From positions 1 to 25,473 of the forward strand of contig CABRZO010000012.1 in assembly GCA_902475455.1 (NCBI GenBank): a stretch of DNA of 25,473 nucleotides, read 5' to 3'. Shown here piece after piece: positions 1 through 6,843 of the stretch. The DNA comes from an uncultured Eubacteriales bacterium. GTDB taxonomy: Bacteria; Bacillota; Clostridia; Oscillospirales; Oscillospiraceae. The notes beneath the pieces were generated by a model. That model saw nothing but the letters and a program-made list of their open reading frames with translations. It had not been told where the DNA came from and searched no databases. Within the stretch, counting starts at the first letter, position 1. The number at the start of each line of letters is the position of its first letter. The position numbers were made by a program, and so were the translations under genes.

Positions 1-141
1 GCCGCCGCCCCTGCGGCCGCTGCGCCCGCCGCCGCCCCCCAGCAGGATCCCCAGCTGATGGCCGCCATCACCGCCGCCATTGCCGAGGACATGGGTGTGA
101 GCTTCAGCAACGTCCACATCACCGCCATCAAAAAAGTGTAA
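1..141 (+). CDS. C-terminal part of a gamma/delta-like (OadG-family) subunit of a Na+-translocating decarboxylase, cut by the left edge
   Basis: An open frame runs from base 1 to the TAA at 139-141. It encodes an Ala/Pro-rich stretch followed by the segment DPQLMAAITAAIAEDMGV and a short basic end. In OadG/GcdD/MmdD small subunits, an N-terminal membrane anchor (outside the window here) is followed by an Ala/Pro linker and a conserved tail of the form DPELVAVITAAIAA that holds the carboxyltransferase and beta subunit together. The next two genes are the biotin carrier and the beta subunit, which supports the call. The start and the membrane segment cannot be seen. Whether the complex decarboxylates oxaloacetate, methylmalonyl-CoA or glutaconyl-CoA depends on the alpha subunit, which is not in the window. 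Confidence 0.75.
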   Translation, partial: AAAPAAAAPAAAPQQDPQLMAAITAAIAEDMGVSFSNVHITAIKKV

Positions 142-162
142 AGAGATTGGAGAGAATCGACT

Positions 163-525
163 ATGACCAAGCATTACAAAGTTACCGTGAACGGCTCTGT
201 CTATGACGTCACTCTGGAGACCGATGTGGCCGCCGCTCCCGCCCCTGCCGCTGCTCCGGCTGCCGCTCCCGCTCCCGCCGCTGCGCCTGCCCCTGCCGCC
301 GCTCCCGCCGCCGGCACTCAGATCTCCTCCCCCCTGCCCGGCACCGTGCTGAGCGTCAACGTCACCGACGGCCAGGCCGTCAAGTCCGGCGACGTGCTCT
401 TTGTGCTGGAGGCCATGAAGATGGAGAACGAGGTTATGGCTCCCTGCGACGGCACCGTCACCTCCATCAGCGTCGCCAAGGGCGGCACCGTTGACCCCGG
501 CACCCTGCTGTGCGTCATCCAGTAA
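163..525 (+). CDS. Biotin carboxyl carrier subunit of the Na+-translocating decarboxylase (GcdC/MmdC type)
   Basis: This 120-residue protein has a short N-terminal beta region (residues 1-21), a flexible Ala/Pro linker (about 22-50) and a C-terminal biotinyl domain (52-120). The biotinylation motif EAMKMEN places the acceptor at Lys86, 34 residues from the end, which is the normal spacing for the family. The swinging biotin arm accepts CO2 from the acyl-CoA or keto acid on the carboxyltransferase subunit and delivers it to the membrane beta subunit, where decarboxylation drives Na+ export. A GGAGAG-type ribosome binding site precedes the ATG. The gene lies 21 bases after the gamma-like gene and 18 bases before the beta subunit gene, as expected for one operon. 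The substrate is not decided by this subunit. Confidence 0.9.
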   Translation: MTKHYKVTVNGSVYDVTLETDVAAAPAPAAAPAAAPAPAAAPAPAAAPAAGTQISSPLPGTVLSVNVTDGQAVKSGDVLFVLEAMKMENEVMAPCDGTVTSISVAKGGTVDPGTLLCVIQ

Positions 526-543
526 TCGACTGGAGGCGACACC

Positions 544-1806
544 ATGGAAGCAATTTTAAATTTCCTCCAGCAGACGGGCTTTTATCAGTTCTCCTTTGAC
601 GGCAACTGGAAATGTCTCATCATGATCGGCATTTCCTTCGTGCTGATGTATTTGGCCATCGTCAAGAAGTTCGAGCCCCTGCTGCTGCTGCCCATTGCCT
701 TCGGCATGCTGATGACCAACCTGCCCGGCGCCGAGATGTTCCACGAGATCCTCTTCGCCGGCGGCCACGTCCACTGGGAGCTCTTCGGCGGCGCCCCGGT
801 CACCGCAGAATTTGTGGCGGGACTGGAGGGCATCACCGACACCCTGCGGGCCAGCTTTGAGGCGCTGATCGGCACCACCATCACCCCGGGCCTGGTGGAC
901 TACCTCTACCTGGGCGTCAAGCTGGGCATCTATCCCTGCCTGATCTTCCTGGGCGTGGGCTGCATGACCGACTTCGGTCCCCTGATCGCCAACCCCAAGA
1001 GCCTGCTGCTGGGCGCTGCCGCTCAGCTGGGCATCTTCATGACCTATGCCGGCTGCCGTCTGTCCGGCCTGTTCACCGCTGCTCAGGCCTCCTCCATCGG
1101 CATCATCGGCGGCGCCGATGGCCCCACCGCCATCTTCGTCACCACCCGGCTGGCCCCTGAGCTGCTGGGCCCCATCGCCGTTGCGGCCTACTCCTACATG
1201 GCCCTGGTGCCGGTGATCCAGCCCCCCATCATGCGGCTGCTCACCACCAAGAAGGAGCGCCAGATCGTTATGAAACCCCTGCGGCAGGTCAGCCGCAAGG
1301 AGAAGATCCTCTTCCCCATCGTCATCACCGTCTTTGTCTCCCTGCTGGTGCCCTCCGCCGCCCCCCTGGTGGCCTGCCTGATGCTGGGCGTCCTGTTTAA
1401 GGAGACCGGCGTGGTGGACCGCCTGAGCAAGACCGCCCAGAACGAGCTGATGAACATCGTCACCATCTTCCTGGGCATCTCCGTGGGCTGCACCGCCACC
1501 GCCAGCACCTTCCTGTCCCCCAAGACCCTGGTCATCATGGCCATGGGCGTGGTGGCCTTCGGCTTCGGCACCGCCGGTGGCGTGCTGCTGGCCAAGGTCA
1601 TGAACCTGTTCCTGAAGGAAAAGATCAACCCGCTGATCGGCTCCGCCGGCGTCTCCGCCGTGCCCATGGCCGCCCGGGTGTCCCAGGTTCAGGGCCAGAA
1701 GGAGAACCCCGGCAACTTCCTGCTGATGCACGCCATGGGTCCCAACGTGGCCGGCGTCATTGGCTCCGCCATCGCTGCCGGCGTCCTGATGGCGCTGTTC
1801 GGCTGA
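544..1806 (+). CDS. Na+-translocating decarboxylase beta subunit (OadB/GcdB/MmdB family)
   Basis: This 420-residue polytopic membrane protein performs the decarboxylation of carboxybiotin and couples it to Na+ export. Two family signatures are clear. GIIGGADGPTAIFVTTRLAP lies at about 186-205, and Asp192 in it is the equivalent of the Asp needed for Na+ transport in Klebsiella OadB. SAVPMAARVSQVQGQKENPG lies at about 371-390 and is followed by the HAMGPNVAGVIGSAIAAG helix. Length and hydrophobic pattern fit a complete protein. An SD-like GGAGGCGAC sits just before the ATG at 544. It is the last gene of the operon, with a strong terminator 17 bases downstream. In related anaerobes such complexes use methylmalonyl-CoA, glutaconyl-CoA or oxaloacetate; this subunit does not distinguish them. 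Confidence 0.93.
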   Translation: MEAILNFLQQTGFYQFSFDGNWKCLIMIGISFVLMYLAIVKKFEPLLLLPIAFGMLMTNLPGAEMFHEILFAGGHVHWELFGGAPVTAEFVAGLEGITDTLRASFEALIGTTITPGLVDYLYLGVKLGIYPCLIFLGVGCMTDFGPLIANPKSLLLGAAAQLGIFMTYAGCRLSGLFTAAQASSIGIIGGADGPTAIFVTTRLAPELLGPIAVAAYSYMALVPVIQPPIMRLLTTKKERQIVMKPLRQVSRKEKILFPIVITVFVSLLVPSAAPLVACLMLGVLFKETGVVDRLSKTAQNELMNIVTIFLGISVGCTATASTFLSPKTLVIMAMGVVAFGFGTAGGVLLAKVMNLFLKEKINPLIGSAGVSAVPMAARVSQVQGQKENPGNFLLMHAMGPNVAGVIGSAIAAGVLMALFG

Positions 1807-1823
1807 GATACGGATTTTTATTC

Positions 1824-1868
1824 ACGAAGGCGTTCGTCAAAAAAACGAACGCCTTCGTTCTATTTTCT
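1824..1868 (+). terminator. Rho-independent terminator of the decarboxylase operon
   Basis: There is a perfect 14-bp inverted repeat (acgaaggcgttcgt at 1824-1837 and acgaacgccttcgt at 1845-1858) with a 7-base A-rich loop. A pyrimidine-rich run (ttctattttct) follows on the plus strand. Confidence 0.9.
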
Positions 1869-2107
1869 GCCTCCCATAGCTGATTTTGTCATATTTCCCG
1901 GAAATATGGAAAATTTGGGAAATGGGAATTGGAATTTTCTGTGTCAAAAACATTCGAAACCAGTCGATTCCCGTCATTAAAATGTTGTATAATATACCTG
2001 ATTTCTATTGATTTTATTCGTTTTTTCTGATAAATTATTCTCAACGAGGCGAGCTAATCGGATTTTACCGTACGCTGGTTGATTAAGGCAAAAGGAGTCA
2101 TGGTGCA
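1869..2107 (+). promoter_or_regulatory. AT-rich promoter region of spo0A
   Basis: About 240 bases without a gene and clearly AT-richer than the surrounding coding DNA. A perfect -10 hexamer TATAAT occurs at 1988-1993, but no convincing -35 stands 16-18 bases before it. A GGAATT-rich stretch at 1925-1937 could belong to a sigma-H promoter, which would fit spo0A control in Bacillus, but its -10 partner is not convincing. No clear 0A box was found. The ribosome binding site AAAGGAG is at 2091-2097. The promoter is certainly in this region; its exact position is not settled. Confidence 0.4.
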
Positions 2108-2848
2108 GTGAGTACTACAAAAATCTTACTTGCGGACGCGGATGAGGAATTCCGCATCCTGTTGGCAGACATTCTCAATGGCGAAACCGATATGGAAGTT
2201 GTGGGTTCTGTGGGCGACGGCGAGGAGGCGTTGAAGCTGGTCTGCGGCGGAACGGCCGACGTGCTGGTGATGGATCTGGTGCTGAGCGGCATCGACGGCC
2301 TGGAACTGCTGCGGCAGATTGGGGACCTCTCCGGTCACCGGCCCACGGTACTGGTGGTGTCCGGCTTCACCCGGGGCAATGTGGTGAATCAGGCCGCCGC
2401 CCTGGGGGCGGACTTTTTCATGACCAAGCCCTGTCGGATGGACAGCATTACCGAGCGGATCCGGCTGCTGCGGGTGGAGGCCGCCTCCGGCCGCCAGAGC
2501 CTGGAGACCCTGGTCACCGCCATCATCCACGAGATCGGTGTCCCCGCCCATATCAAGGGCTATCAGTATCTGCGAGAGGCCATTCTCATCGCCGTGGAGG
2601 ATATGGACGTCATCAACGCCGTGACCAAAGTGCTCTATCCCGAGGTGGCCAAACGCTTCGGCACCACCGCCAGCCGGGTGGAGCGGGCCATTCGCCACGC
2701 CATTGAGGTGGCCTGGGATCGGGGCGATCTGGAAACCCTGCAGCGCTATTTCGGCTACACCGTGAACTCCGCCAAGGGCAAGCCCACCAACAGCGAATTT
2801 ATTGCGATGATCGCCGACCGGCTTCAGTTGCAGCAGAAGCAGCGGTGA
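2108..2848 (+). CDS. spo0A: Spo0A, master response regulator of sporulation
   Basis: This 246-residue response regulator has an N-terminal receiver domain (about 1-120) and a C-terminal Spo0A DNA-binding domain (about 140-240). The phosphoacceptor is Asp56 in VLVMDLVLSG, the same number as in Bacillus, and Lys107 lies in FFMTKP. The C-terminal part carries the family segments HIKGYQYLREAI, LYPEVAKRFGTTASRVERAI and KGKPTNSEFIAMIADRL, which read the 0A box. Translation starts at GTG 2108, supported by an AAAGGAG ribosome binding site; the ATG at 2100 is out of frame and stops at once. The acidic pocket reads LLADADEEF, so the second of the two usual adjacent Asp residues is Ala11. The gene stands alone between two terminators. 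It implies the organism, or its recent ancestor, forms spores. Confidence 0.96.
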   Translation: MSTTKILLADADEEFRILLADILNGETDMEVVGSVGDGEEALKLVCGGTADVLVMDLVLSGIDGLELLRQIGDLSGHRPTVLVVSGFTRGNVVNQAAALGADFFMTKPCRMDSITERIRLLRVEAASGRQSLETLVTAIIHEIGVPAHIKGYQYLREAILIAVEDMDVINAVTKVLYPEVAKRFGTTASRVERAIRHAIEVAWDRGDLETLQRYFGYTVNSAKGKPTNSEFIAMIADRLQLQQKQR

Positions 2849-2917
2849 TCCGCCCTCTCCGCTCCCCCACCTCTCTTTCTTCAAATCAGCAGGAGAAGCG
2901 CTTTTTCTCTCCTCCTT

Positions 2918-2970
2918 GACCGCCGCCCCATGCAGCCTTTGGGGCGGCGGTCTGTTTTGTTTGTTTTTAT
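2918..2970 (+). terminator. Terminator of spo0A
   Basis: A 12-bp GC-rich stem (gaccgccgcccc at 2918-2929, ggggcggcggtc at 2941-2952) is followed by a long T-rich tail (tgttttgtttgtttttatt). Confidence 0.9.
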
Positions 2971-2990
2971 TATTGACATATGCCAATAAT
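2969..2990 (+). promoter_or_regulatory. Near-perfect 22-bp palindrome (operator candidate) over the -35 of the next gene
   Basis: The arms ATTATTG (2969-2975) and CAATAAT (2984-2990) flank A-CATATG-C, whose core CATATG is itself palindromic. Only one base pair of the 22-bp dyad (2976 and 2983) is mismatched. It covers the TTGACA box at 2973-2978, so a bound dimer would block RNA polymerase. The adjacent gene encodes a helix-turn-helix DUF134 protein, which makes self-regulation the simplest idea. That is inference. Confidence 0.6.
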
Positions 2991-3001
2991 CGTTTTATAC
3001 T
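2973..3001 (+). promoter_or_regulatory. Sigma-A promoter of the DUF134/NifX-like fusion gene
   Basis: TTGACA (2973-2978) is followed by a 17-base spacer and TATACT (2996-3001). The start codon lies 32 bases after the -10, with a full AGGAGGTG ribosome binding site between them. Confidence 0.85.
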
Positions 3002-3032
3002 GTAAGCCGAACAAACCAGAGGAGGTGACGGG

Positions 3033-3818
3033 ATGGCCCGGCCCAACAAGGCCCGGCGGGTATGCCGCCTGCCCCGGCACCGGGGCTTTGCTCCCACCGA
3101 CGGCCTGGCCCATCAGCCCCTTCAGCTCTCGGTGGAGGAATATGAGGCCCTGCGCCTGATGGACTATCTGGGGCTGAACCAGCAGCAGGGGGCTGCTCAG
3201 ATGGGCATCAGCCGTTCCGCCTTTCAGTCCACCTATGCCGAGGCTAGAAAAAAGCTGGCCATGTTTTTGGTGGAGGGCCGCAAGCTCCAGATTGAGGGAG
3301 GCGATTACGACCTCTGTTCCGCCTGTGACCGCTCTGCCCCCGGCAGGAACGACTGCTCCCTGCAGGAAAAATGGAAAGGAGTCTCAACCATGAAAGTTGC
3401 CATTTGCTATGAAAACGGCCTGGTGTTCCAGCACTTCGGCCATACCCAGCAGTTCAAGATCTACGACATCACCGACGGGGCCATCACCCACAGCCAGGTG
3501 GTGGACACCCAGGGACAGGGCCACGGTGCCCTGGCCGGAGTCCTCAAAAACCTGGGGGTGGACGCCCTGATCTGCGGCGGCATTGGGCCCGGCGCCCGGA
3601 ACGCCCTGGCCCAGGCGGGCATCGCCCTCTATCCCGGTGCCTCCGGCCTGGCCGACGCCAACGCCGCCGCTTTTGCCCAGGGCGCCCTGAGCTATGACCC
3701 GGAGGCCCAGTGCGCCGATCACGGCCACGGCCACGGAGAGCACCACTGCGGCGGCCACGGGGAGCACCATTGTGGTGACCACGGAGACCATCACTGCGGG
3801 GATCACGGCTGCCACTGA
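3033..3818 (+). CDS. DUF134 (HTH) and dinitrogenase iron-molybdenum cofactor (NifX/NifB-C-like) fusion protein with His/Cys-rich tail
   Basis: The 261 residues fall into three parts. Residues 1-115 are a DUF134 domain (start MARPNKARRVCRLP) with a sigma-region-4-like helix-turn-helix around LSVEEYEALRLMDYLGLNQQ and MGISRSAFQSTYAEARKKLA, plus Cys95, Cys98 and Cys108. Residues 120-222 form a NifX/MTH1175-like fold (KVAICYENGLVFQHFGHTQQ, then ALICGGIGPGARNAL), a domain that in other proteins holds iron-molybdenum or iron-sulfur cofactors. Residues 227-261 are a tail with 13 His and 5 Cys in 35 residues, built from repeats such as GHGEHHCG and GDHHCGDHG, likely to bind metal. A promoter with an overlapping palindrome and a strong ribosome binding site precede it, and a terminator follows, so it is a single-gene unit. 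A metal- or redox-sensing regulator is plausible; no function is proven. Confidence 0.85.
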   Translation: MARPNKARRVCRLPRHRGFAPTDGLAHQPLQLSVEEYEALRLMDYLGLNQQQGAAQMGISRSAFQSTYAEARKKLAMFLVEGRKLQIEGGDYDLCSACDRSAPGRNDCSLQEKWKGVSTMKVAICYENGLVFQHFGHTQQFKIYDITDGAITHSQVVDTQGQGHGALAGVLKNLGVDALICGGIGPGARNALAQAGIALYPGASGLADANAAAFAQGALSYDPEAQCADHGHGHGEHHCGGHGEHHCGDHGDHHCGDHGCH

Positions 3819-3834
3819 TTGATCCAAAACCCAC

Positions 3835-3880
3835 AAGGGCTGCGCCAAATTACAAATTTGGCGCAGCCCTTGTTTTATTT
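3835..3880 (+). terminator. Terminator of the DUF134/NifX-like gene
   Basis: A perfect inverted repeat of up to 17 bp (3835-3851 with 3855-3871) is followed by gttttattt on the plus strand. Confidence 0.9.
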
Positions 3881-3889
3881 GCCAGAGGA

Positions 3890-3936
3890 TTGAAAAACCC
3901 TGCCTGGTCCGTTTTAGAACGGACCAGGCAGGGTTT
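3890..3936 (-). terminator. Terminator of leuA
   Basis: A perfect 19-bp stem (3895-3913 with 3918-3936) has a 4-base loop. On the minus strand a T run follows (complement of 3890-3897). It lies 14 bases past the leuA stop and converges on the preceding plus-strand terminator. Confidence 0.9.
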
Positions 3937-3949
3937 GTTTGAGGTGTGG

Positions 3950-5656
3950 TTACTGCTGCTGCTGGGCGGCCTCCCGGGCGTGCTCCAGCCGCTTGAAGCG
4001 GTTGATGGCACAGAGGATGCCCCGGAGGGGCGCCAGGTTGATGTTGTGGCTCAGGCCCACCCCGAAGATGTCCCGGCCCTCCCGGTCCCGCAGCTGGATG
4101 TAGGCCACCGCCACCGAGTCGGAGCCGTTGGTGATGGCGTGGGACTTGTAGTCCACAAAGGTGAACTGATCCATCTTCTGGCCGTGGATGGCATTGAAGA
4201 AGGCGTCGATGGGGCCGTTGCCCTCGCCGTTCACGGAGAACACCGTGTCCTTGTGGCGGATGGTGCCGAAGAAGGTGACCTGGCTGTGGCCCTCCACCGT
4301 CTCCTCGTGGAAGGCGTGCTTCACCAGCTGATAGGGGCCGTCCACCTTCAGATACTCCTGCTCGAAGAGCTCCATAATGTGGTCCGCCTTCAGCTCCTTG
4401 CCCACCCGGTCGCTCTCGGCCTGGACCACGGCGCCGAATTCGCCGTGCATGGCCTTGGGCATGTCGAAGCCGAACTTGTGGTTCATAATAAAGGCGGCGC
4501 CGCCCTTGCCGGACTGGGAGTTGATCCGCACCGGCTCGTACTCCCGGCCCAGATCCGTGGGGTCGATGGGCAGATAGGGCACCATCCACTTGTCGGTACC
4601 CGTCTCCTGCATGTAGTTGAAGCCCTTGTTGATGGCGTCCTGATGGCTGCCGGAGAAGGCGGTGAACACCAGGTCGCCGGCATAGGGCTGCCGCTCCGGC
4701 ACCCGCATCTTGGTGCACCGCTCATACATGGCCCGGATTCGGTCGATGTGGCTGAAGTCCAGCTCCGGGTCCACCCCCTGAACGTACATATTCATGGCCA
4801 CCGTGATGAGGTCCACGTTGCCGGTGCGCTCGCCGTTGCCGAAGAGGCAGGCCTCCCGCTCGGCCCCCGCCAGCAGCCCCGCCTCGGTGGTGGCCACGCC
4901 GCAGCCCCGGTCGTTGTGGGGGTGCAGGGAGATGATGGCCCGCTCCCGGCCCGGCAGCTTCCGGAGGAAGTACTCCAGCTCGTCGGCAAACTGGTTGGGC
5001 ATGCAGTTCTCCACGGTGGTGGGCAGGTTCAAAATTACCTTGTGGTCCTCATCGGCGTGGAGGTGATCCAGCACCGCGGCGCAGATCTCCGCGGCGGCGT
5101 CCATCTCAGTGCCCATGAAGGACTCCGGGGAGTACTCATACCGCAGATCCATACCCTGGGCGATGACGGGCTGGGCCATCTCATAGATCAGGTTGGCGGC
5201 GTCGGTGGCAATCTTCTTGACTCCCTCCACATCGGTGCGGAACACCACTTCCCGCTGGAGGGTGGAGGTGGAGTTGTAGAAGTGGAAAATAACGTGCTTT
5301 GCCCCCTGGATGGCCTCAAAGGTGCGGCGAATCAAATGCTCCCGGGCCTGGACCAGTACCTGGATGGTGACGTCATCGGGGATATGCCCCCCCTCGATGA
5401 GCTCCCGGCAGATCTCATAGTCGGTGTCGGAGGCGGAGGGGAAGCCGATTTCCACTTCCTTGACCCCGATCTCGTCCACCAACATGTGGAACATCTCCAG
5501 CTTTTCCTCCATATTCATGGGGTCGATGAGAGCCTGGTTGCCGTCCCGCAGGTCCACGGAGCACCAGATGGGGGCCTTGGTGATCACCTTGTCGGGCCAG
5601 GTGCGGTTTTCAACGGGCTGGGGCTGGAAGGGAATATACTTTTCATAACCTTTCAT
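3950..5656 (-). CDS. leuA: 2-isopropylmalate synthase, long (LeuA2/yeast-like) form
   Basis: LeuA condenses acetyl-CoA with 2-oxoisovalerate, the first committed step of leucine synthesis. The 568-residue protein begins MKGYEKYIPFQPQPVENRTW. The TIM-barrel catalytic domain has DLRDGNQAL (35-43, with Arg37/Asp38) and the metal-binding HPHND at 245-249, followed by LFGNGERTGNVDL. The C-terminal third, from about VDGPYQLVKHAFHEETVEG onward, is the LeuA allosteric dimer domain that binds leucine. The length and the N-terminal block match the long LeuA2 type rather than the shorter type. The start at 5656 is chosen because AGAGGAGTG stands just upstream; an in-frame extension to 5758 would read through the T-box terminator and is not credible. 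Expression is controlled by the T-box leader upstream. No other leu or ilv gene is adjacent. Confidence 0.95.
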   Translation of the reverse strand: MKGYEKYIPFQPQPVENRTWPDKVITKAPIWCSVDLRDGNQALIDPMNMEEKLEMFHMLVDEIGVKEVEIGFPSASDTDYEICRELIEGGHIPDDVTIQVLVQAREHLIRRTFEAIQGAKHVIFHFYNSTSTLQREVVFRTDVEGVKKIATDAANLIYEMAQPVIAQGMDLRYEYSPESFMGTEMDAAAEICAAVLDHLHADEDHKVILNLPTTVENCMPNQFADELEYFLRKLPGRERAIISLHPHNDRGCGVATTEAGLLAGAEREACLFGNGERTGNVDLITVAMNMYVQGVDPELDFSHIDRIRAMYERCTKMRVPERQPYAGDLVFTAFSGSHQDAINKGFNYMQETGTDKWMVPYLPIDPTDLGREYEPVRINSQSGKGGAAFIMNHKFGFDMPKAMHGEFGAVVQAESDRVGKELKADHIMELFEQEYLKVDGPYQLVKHAFHEETVEGHSQVTFFGTIRHKDTVFSVNGEGNGPIDAFFNAIHGQKMDQFTFVDYKSHAITNGSDSVAVAYIQLRDREGRDIFGVGLSHNINLAPLRGILCAINRFKRLEHAREAAQQQQ

Positions 5657-5712
5657 ATCAAAAACACTCCTCTTTGTCTGGCGGGCCGGGCCCGCGGTGA
5701 ACTGGTCAGAGG

Positions 5713-6012
5713 GTAAAAGAAAACACCTCTGACGATGCGTCAGGGGCGTAGAATTCACGCGATACCACCCTGGTTCAGCCGGCGGTCACCCGCAGGCCCT
5801 CAGCAGCCTCAAACAAGGCCAGGACAGATAACGGCGTCGGCCGGACAGCCCTACTGGAAGCGGGAATTCCGCTGGGTTCAGGCGGTCAACTCCGGGAACA
5901 GTCATACGTCCGGCGCTCCATACTGCCTCGCAGCCACCGGCAGCTCTCTGAAACGGAATCACAGGACCTTTTTTCCCTTCATCGTCTTTGGGGTAAGTTG
6001 ATTGAGTTACTT
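5713..6012 (-). ncRNA. T-box leader of leuA (leucine specifier CUG)
   Basis: Read on the minus strand, the leader has the Stem I start GACGATGA, the AGAGAGC motif, the GGTGGCTGCGAGG distal part, and the strand ATGA-CTG-TTCCCGGAG. In that strand the specifier triplet aligns to CTG (5901-5899), a leucine codon. The conserved T-box GGGTGGTATCGCG is at 5770-5758. The terminator stem pairs 5726-5734 with 5738-5746 and is followed by TGTTTTCTTTT. Uncharged tRNA-Leu would pair with the specifier and the T-box bulge and favour the antiterminator, switching leuA on under leucine starvation. The T-box and terminator are certain; the specifier rests on alignment by eye. Confidence 0.9.
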
Positions 6013-6018
6013 GCTCTT

Positions 6019-6047
6019 ATTCTACGCACCCCCTTTCCCTTTGTCAA
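6019..6047 (-). promoter_or_regulatory. Sigma-A promoter of the leuA T-box transcript
   Basis: On the minus strand TTGACA (6047-6042) is followed by a 17-base spacer and TAGAAT (6024-6019). Transcription would begin near 6012, just before the T-box Stem I. Confidence 0.85.
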
Positions 6048-6089
6048 GCAAATTTTCCTGATAAATCCGCCGGAAATGCCCCGCCCCCC

Positions 6090-6118
6090 TTGTCAAAAGG
6101 GCCAATCTGGTATAAAAT
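6090..6118 (+). promoter_or_regulatory. Probable promoter of efp
   Basis: TTGTCA (6090-6095) is followed by 17 bases and TAAAAT (6113-6118) within the run tataaaataa. It is divergent from the leuA promoter and about 85 bases before the efp start. Confidence 0.55.
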
Positions 6119-6203
6119 AATACAAACGATGGGGCCTCGCGCCCGTCCCTTTGCCGGTATAGCCGGTGACCAATCTAATTCTAATTCATGGAGGAATTTC
6201 ATT

Positions 6204-6764
6204 ATGATTACTGCCGGTGATTTCCGTAACGGCAAGACCTTTGAGTACGAAGGCAAACTGATGATGGTGGTGGAGTTCCAGCACGTCAAGCCCGGCAAGG
6301 GCGCCGCTTTTGTGCGCACCAAGATGAAGAACATCGTGACCGGCGCCGTCACCGAGACCTCTTTCAACCCCACCGCCAAGTTTGAGGAGGCCTTCATCGA
6401 CCGCATCGAGACCACCTACAGCTACAACGACGGCGACCTGTACTACTTCATGGACAACGAGACCTTCGAGATGACCCCCGTGTCCAAGGATGACCTGCCC
6501 GAGAACTTCAAGTTCATCAAGGAGAATGACCCCTGCAAGCTGCTGAGCTACAAGGGCAAGGTGTTCTCCGTGGAAATCCCCAACTTCGTGGAGCTGGAGG
6601 TCACCGAGACCGAGCCCGGCGTCCGGGGCGACACCGCCACCAACGTCACCAAGCCCGCCACCGTGGAGACCGGCGCCGAGATCAAGGTGCCCATCTTCAT
6701 CAACGAGGGCGACCGTATCCAGATCGACACCCGTACCGGCGAGTATATGGGCCGGGCCAAGTAA
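6204..6764 (+). CDS. efp: Elongation factor P
   Basis: This 186-residue protein is recognised over its whole length. EF-P binds the ribosome between the P and E sites and relieves stalling at polyproline stretches. The KOW-like N-terminal domain starts MITAGDFRNGKTFEYEGKL, and the loop HVKPGKGAAF places the modifiable residue at Lys32, as in Bacillus. The OB domains follow, with VELEVTETEPGVRGDTAT and the C-terminal signature IFINEGDRIQIDTRTGEYMGRAK. The start at 6204 is preceded by GGAGGA; an in-frame ATG at 6090 lies inside the promoter and is rejected. Ala/Pro-rich proteins such as the biotin carrier at 163-525 are the sort of product that would need EF-P. The CD1247-type gene follows after 79 bases with no terminator between them. 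Confidence 0.97.
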   Translation: MITAGDFRNGKTFEYEGKLMMVVEFQHVKPGKGAAFVRTKMKNIVTGAVTETSFNPTAKFEEAFIDRIETTYSYNDGDLYYFMDNETFEMTPVSKDDLPENFKFIKENDPCKLLSYKGKVFSVEIPNFVELEVTETEPGVRGDTATNVTKPATVETGAEIKVPIFINEGDRIQIDTRTGEYMGRAK

Positions 6765-6843
6765 GTTTCAGCACCCATTGTTCTGAAACCGACTGGATCG
6801 CCTTTTGATCCGCCTGTGTTTTCCTGAAAGGAGGACAAATCCA

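Noticed and set aside
1925..1960. Sigma-H promoter or 0A box before spo0A
   Set aside because: GGAATT-like words are present, but no correctly spaced GAAT -10 or TGTCGAA box could be found.
3890..5716. A 608-codon open frame on the plus strand opposite leuA
   Set aside because: It is antisense to the clear leuA gene, starts inside the leuA terminator, has no ribosome binding site and reads as low-complexity Gly/His/Val/Leu sequence. It results from GC-rich codon bias.
5657..5758. N-terminal extension of LeuA by 34 residues
   Set aside because: It would translate the T-box terminator and the region just after it. The ATG at 5656 has the ribosome binding site and begins the conserved LeuA sequence.
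6090..6203. N-terminal extension of EF-P
   Set aside because: It overlaps the promoter boxes, and EF-P homologues begin at the ATG at 6204, which has GGAGGA before it.
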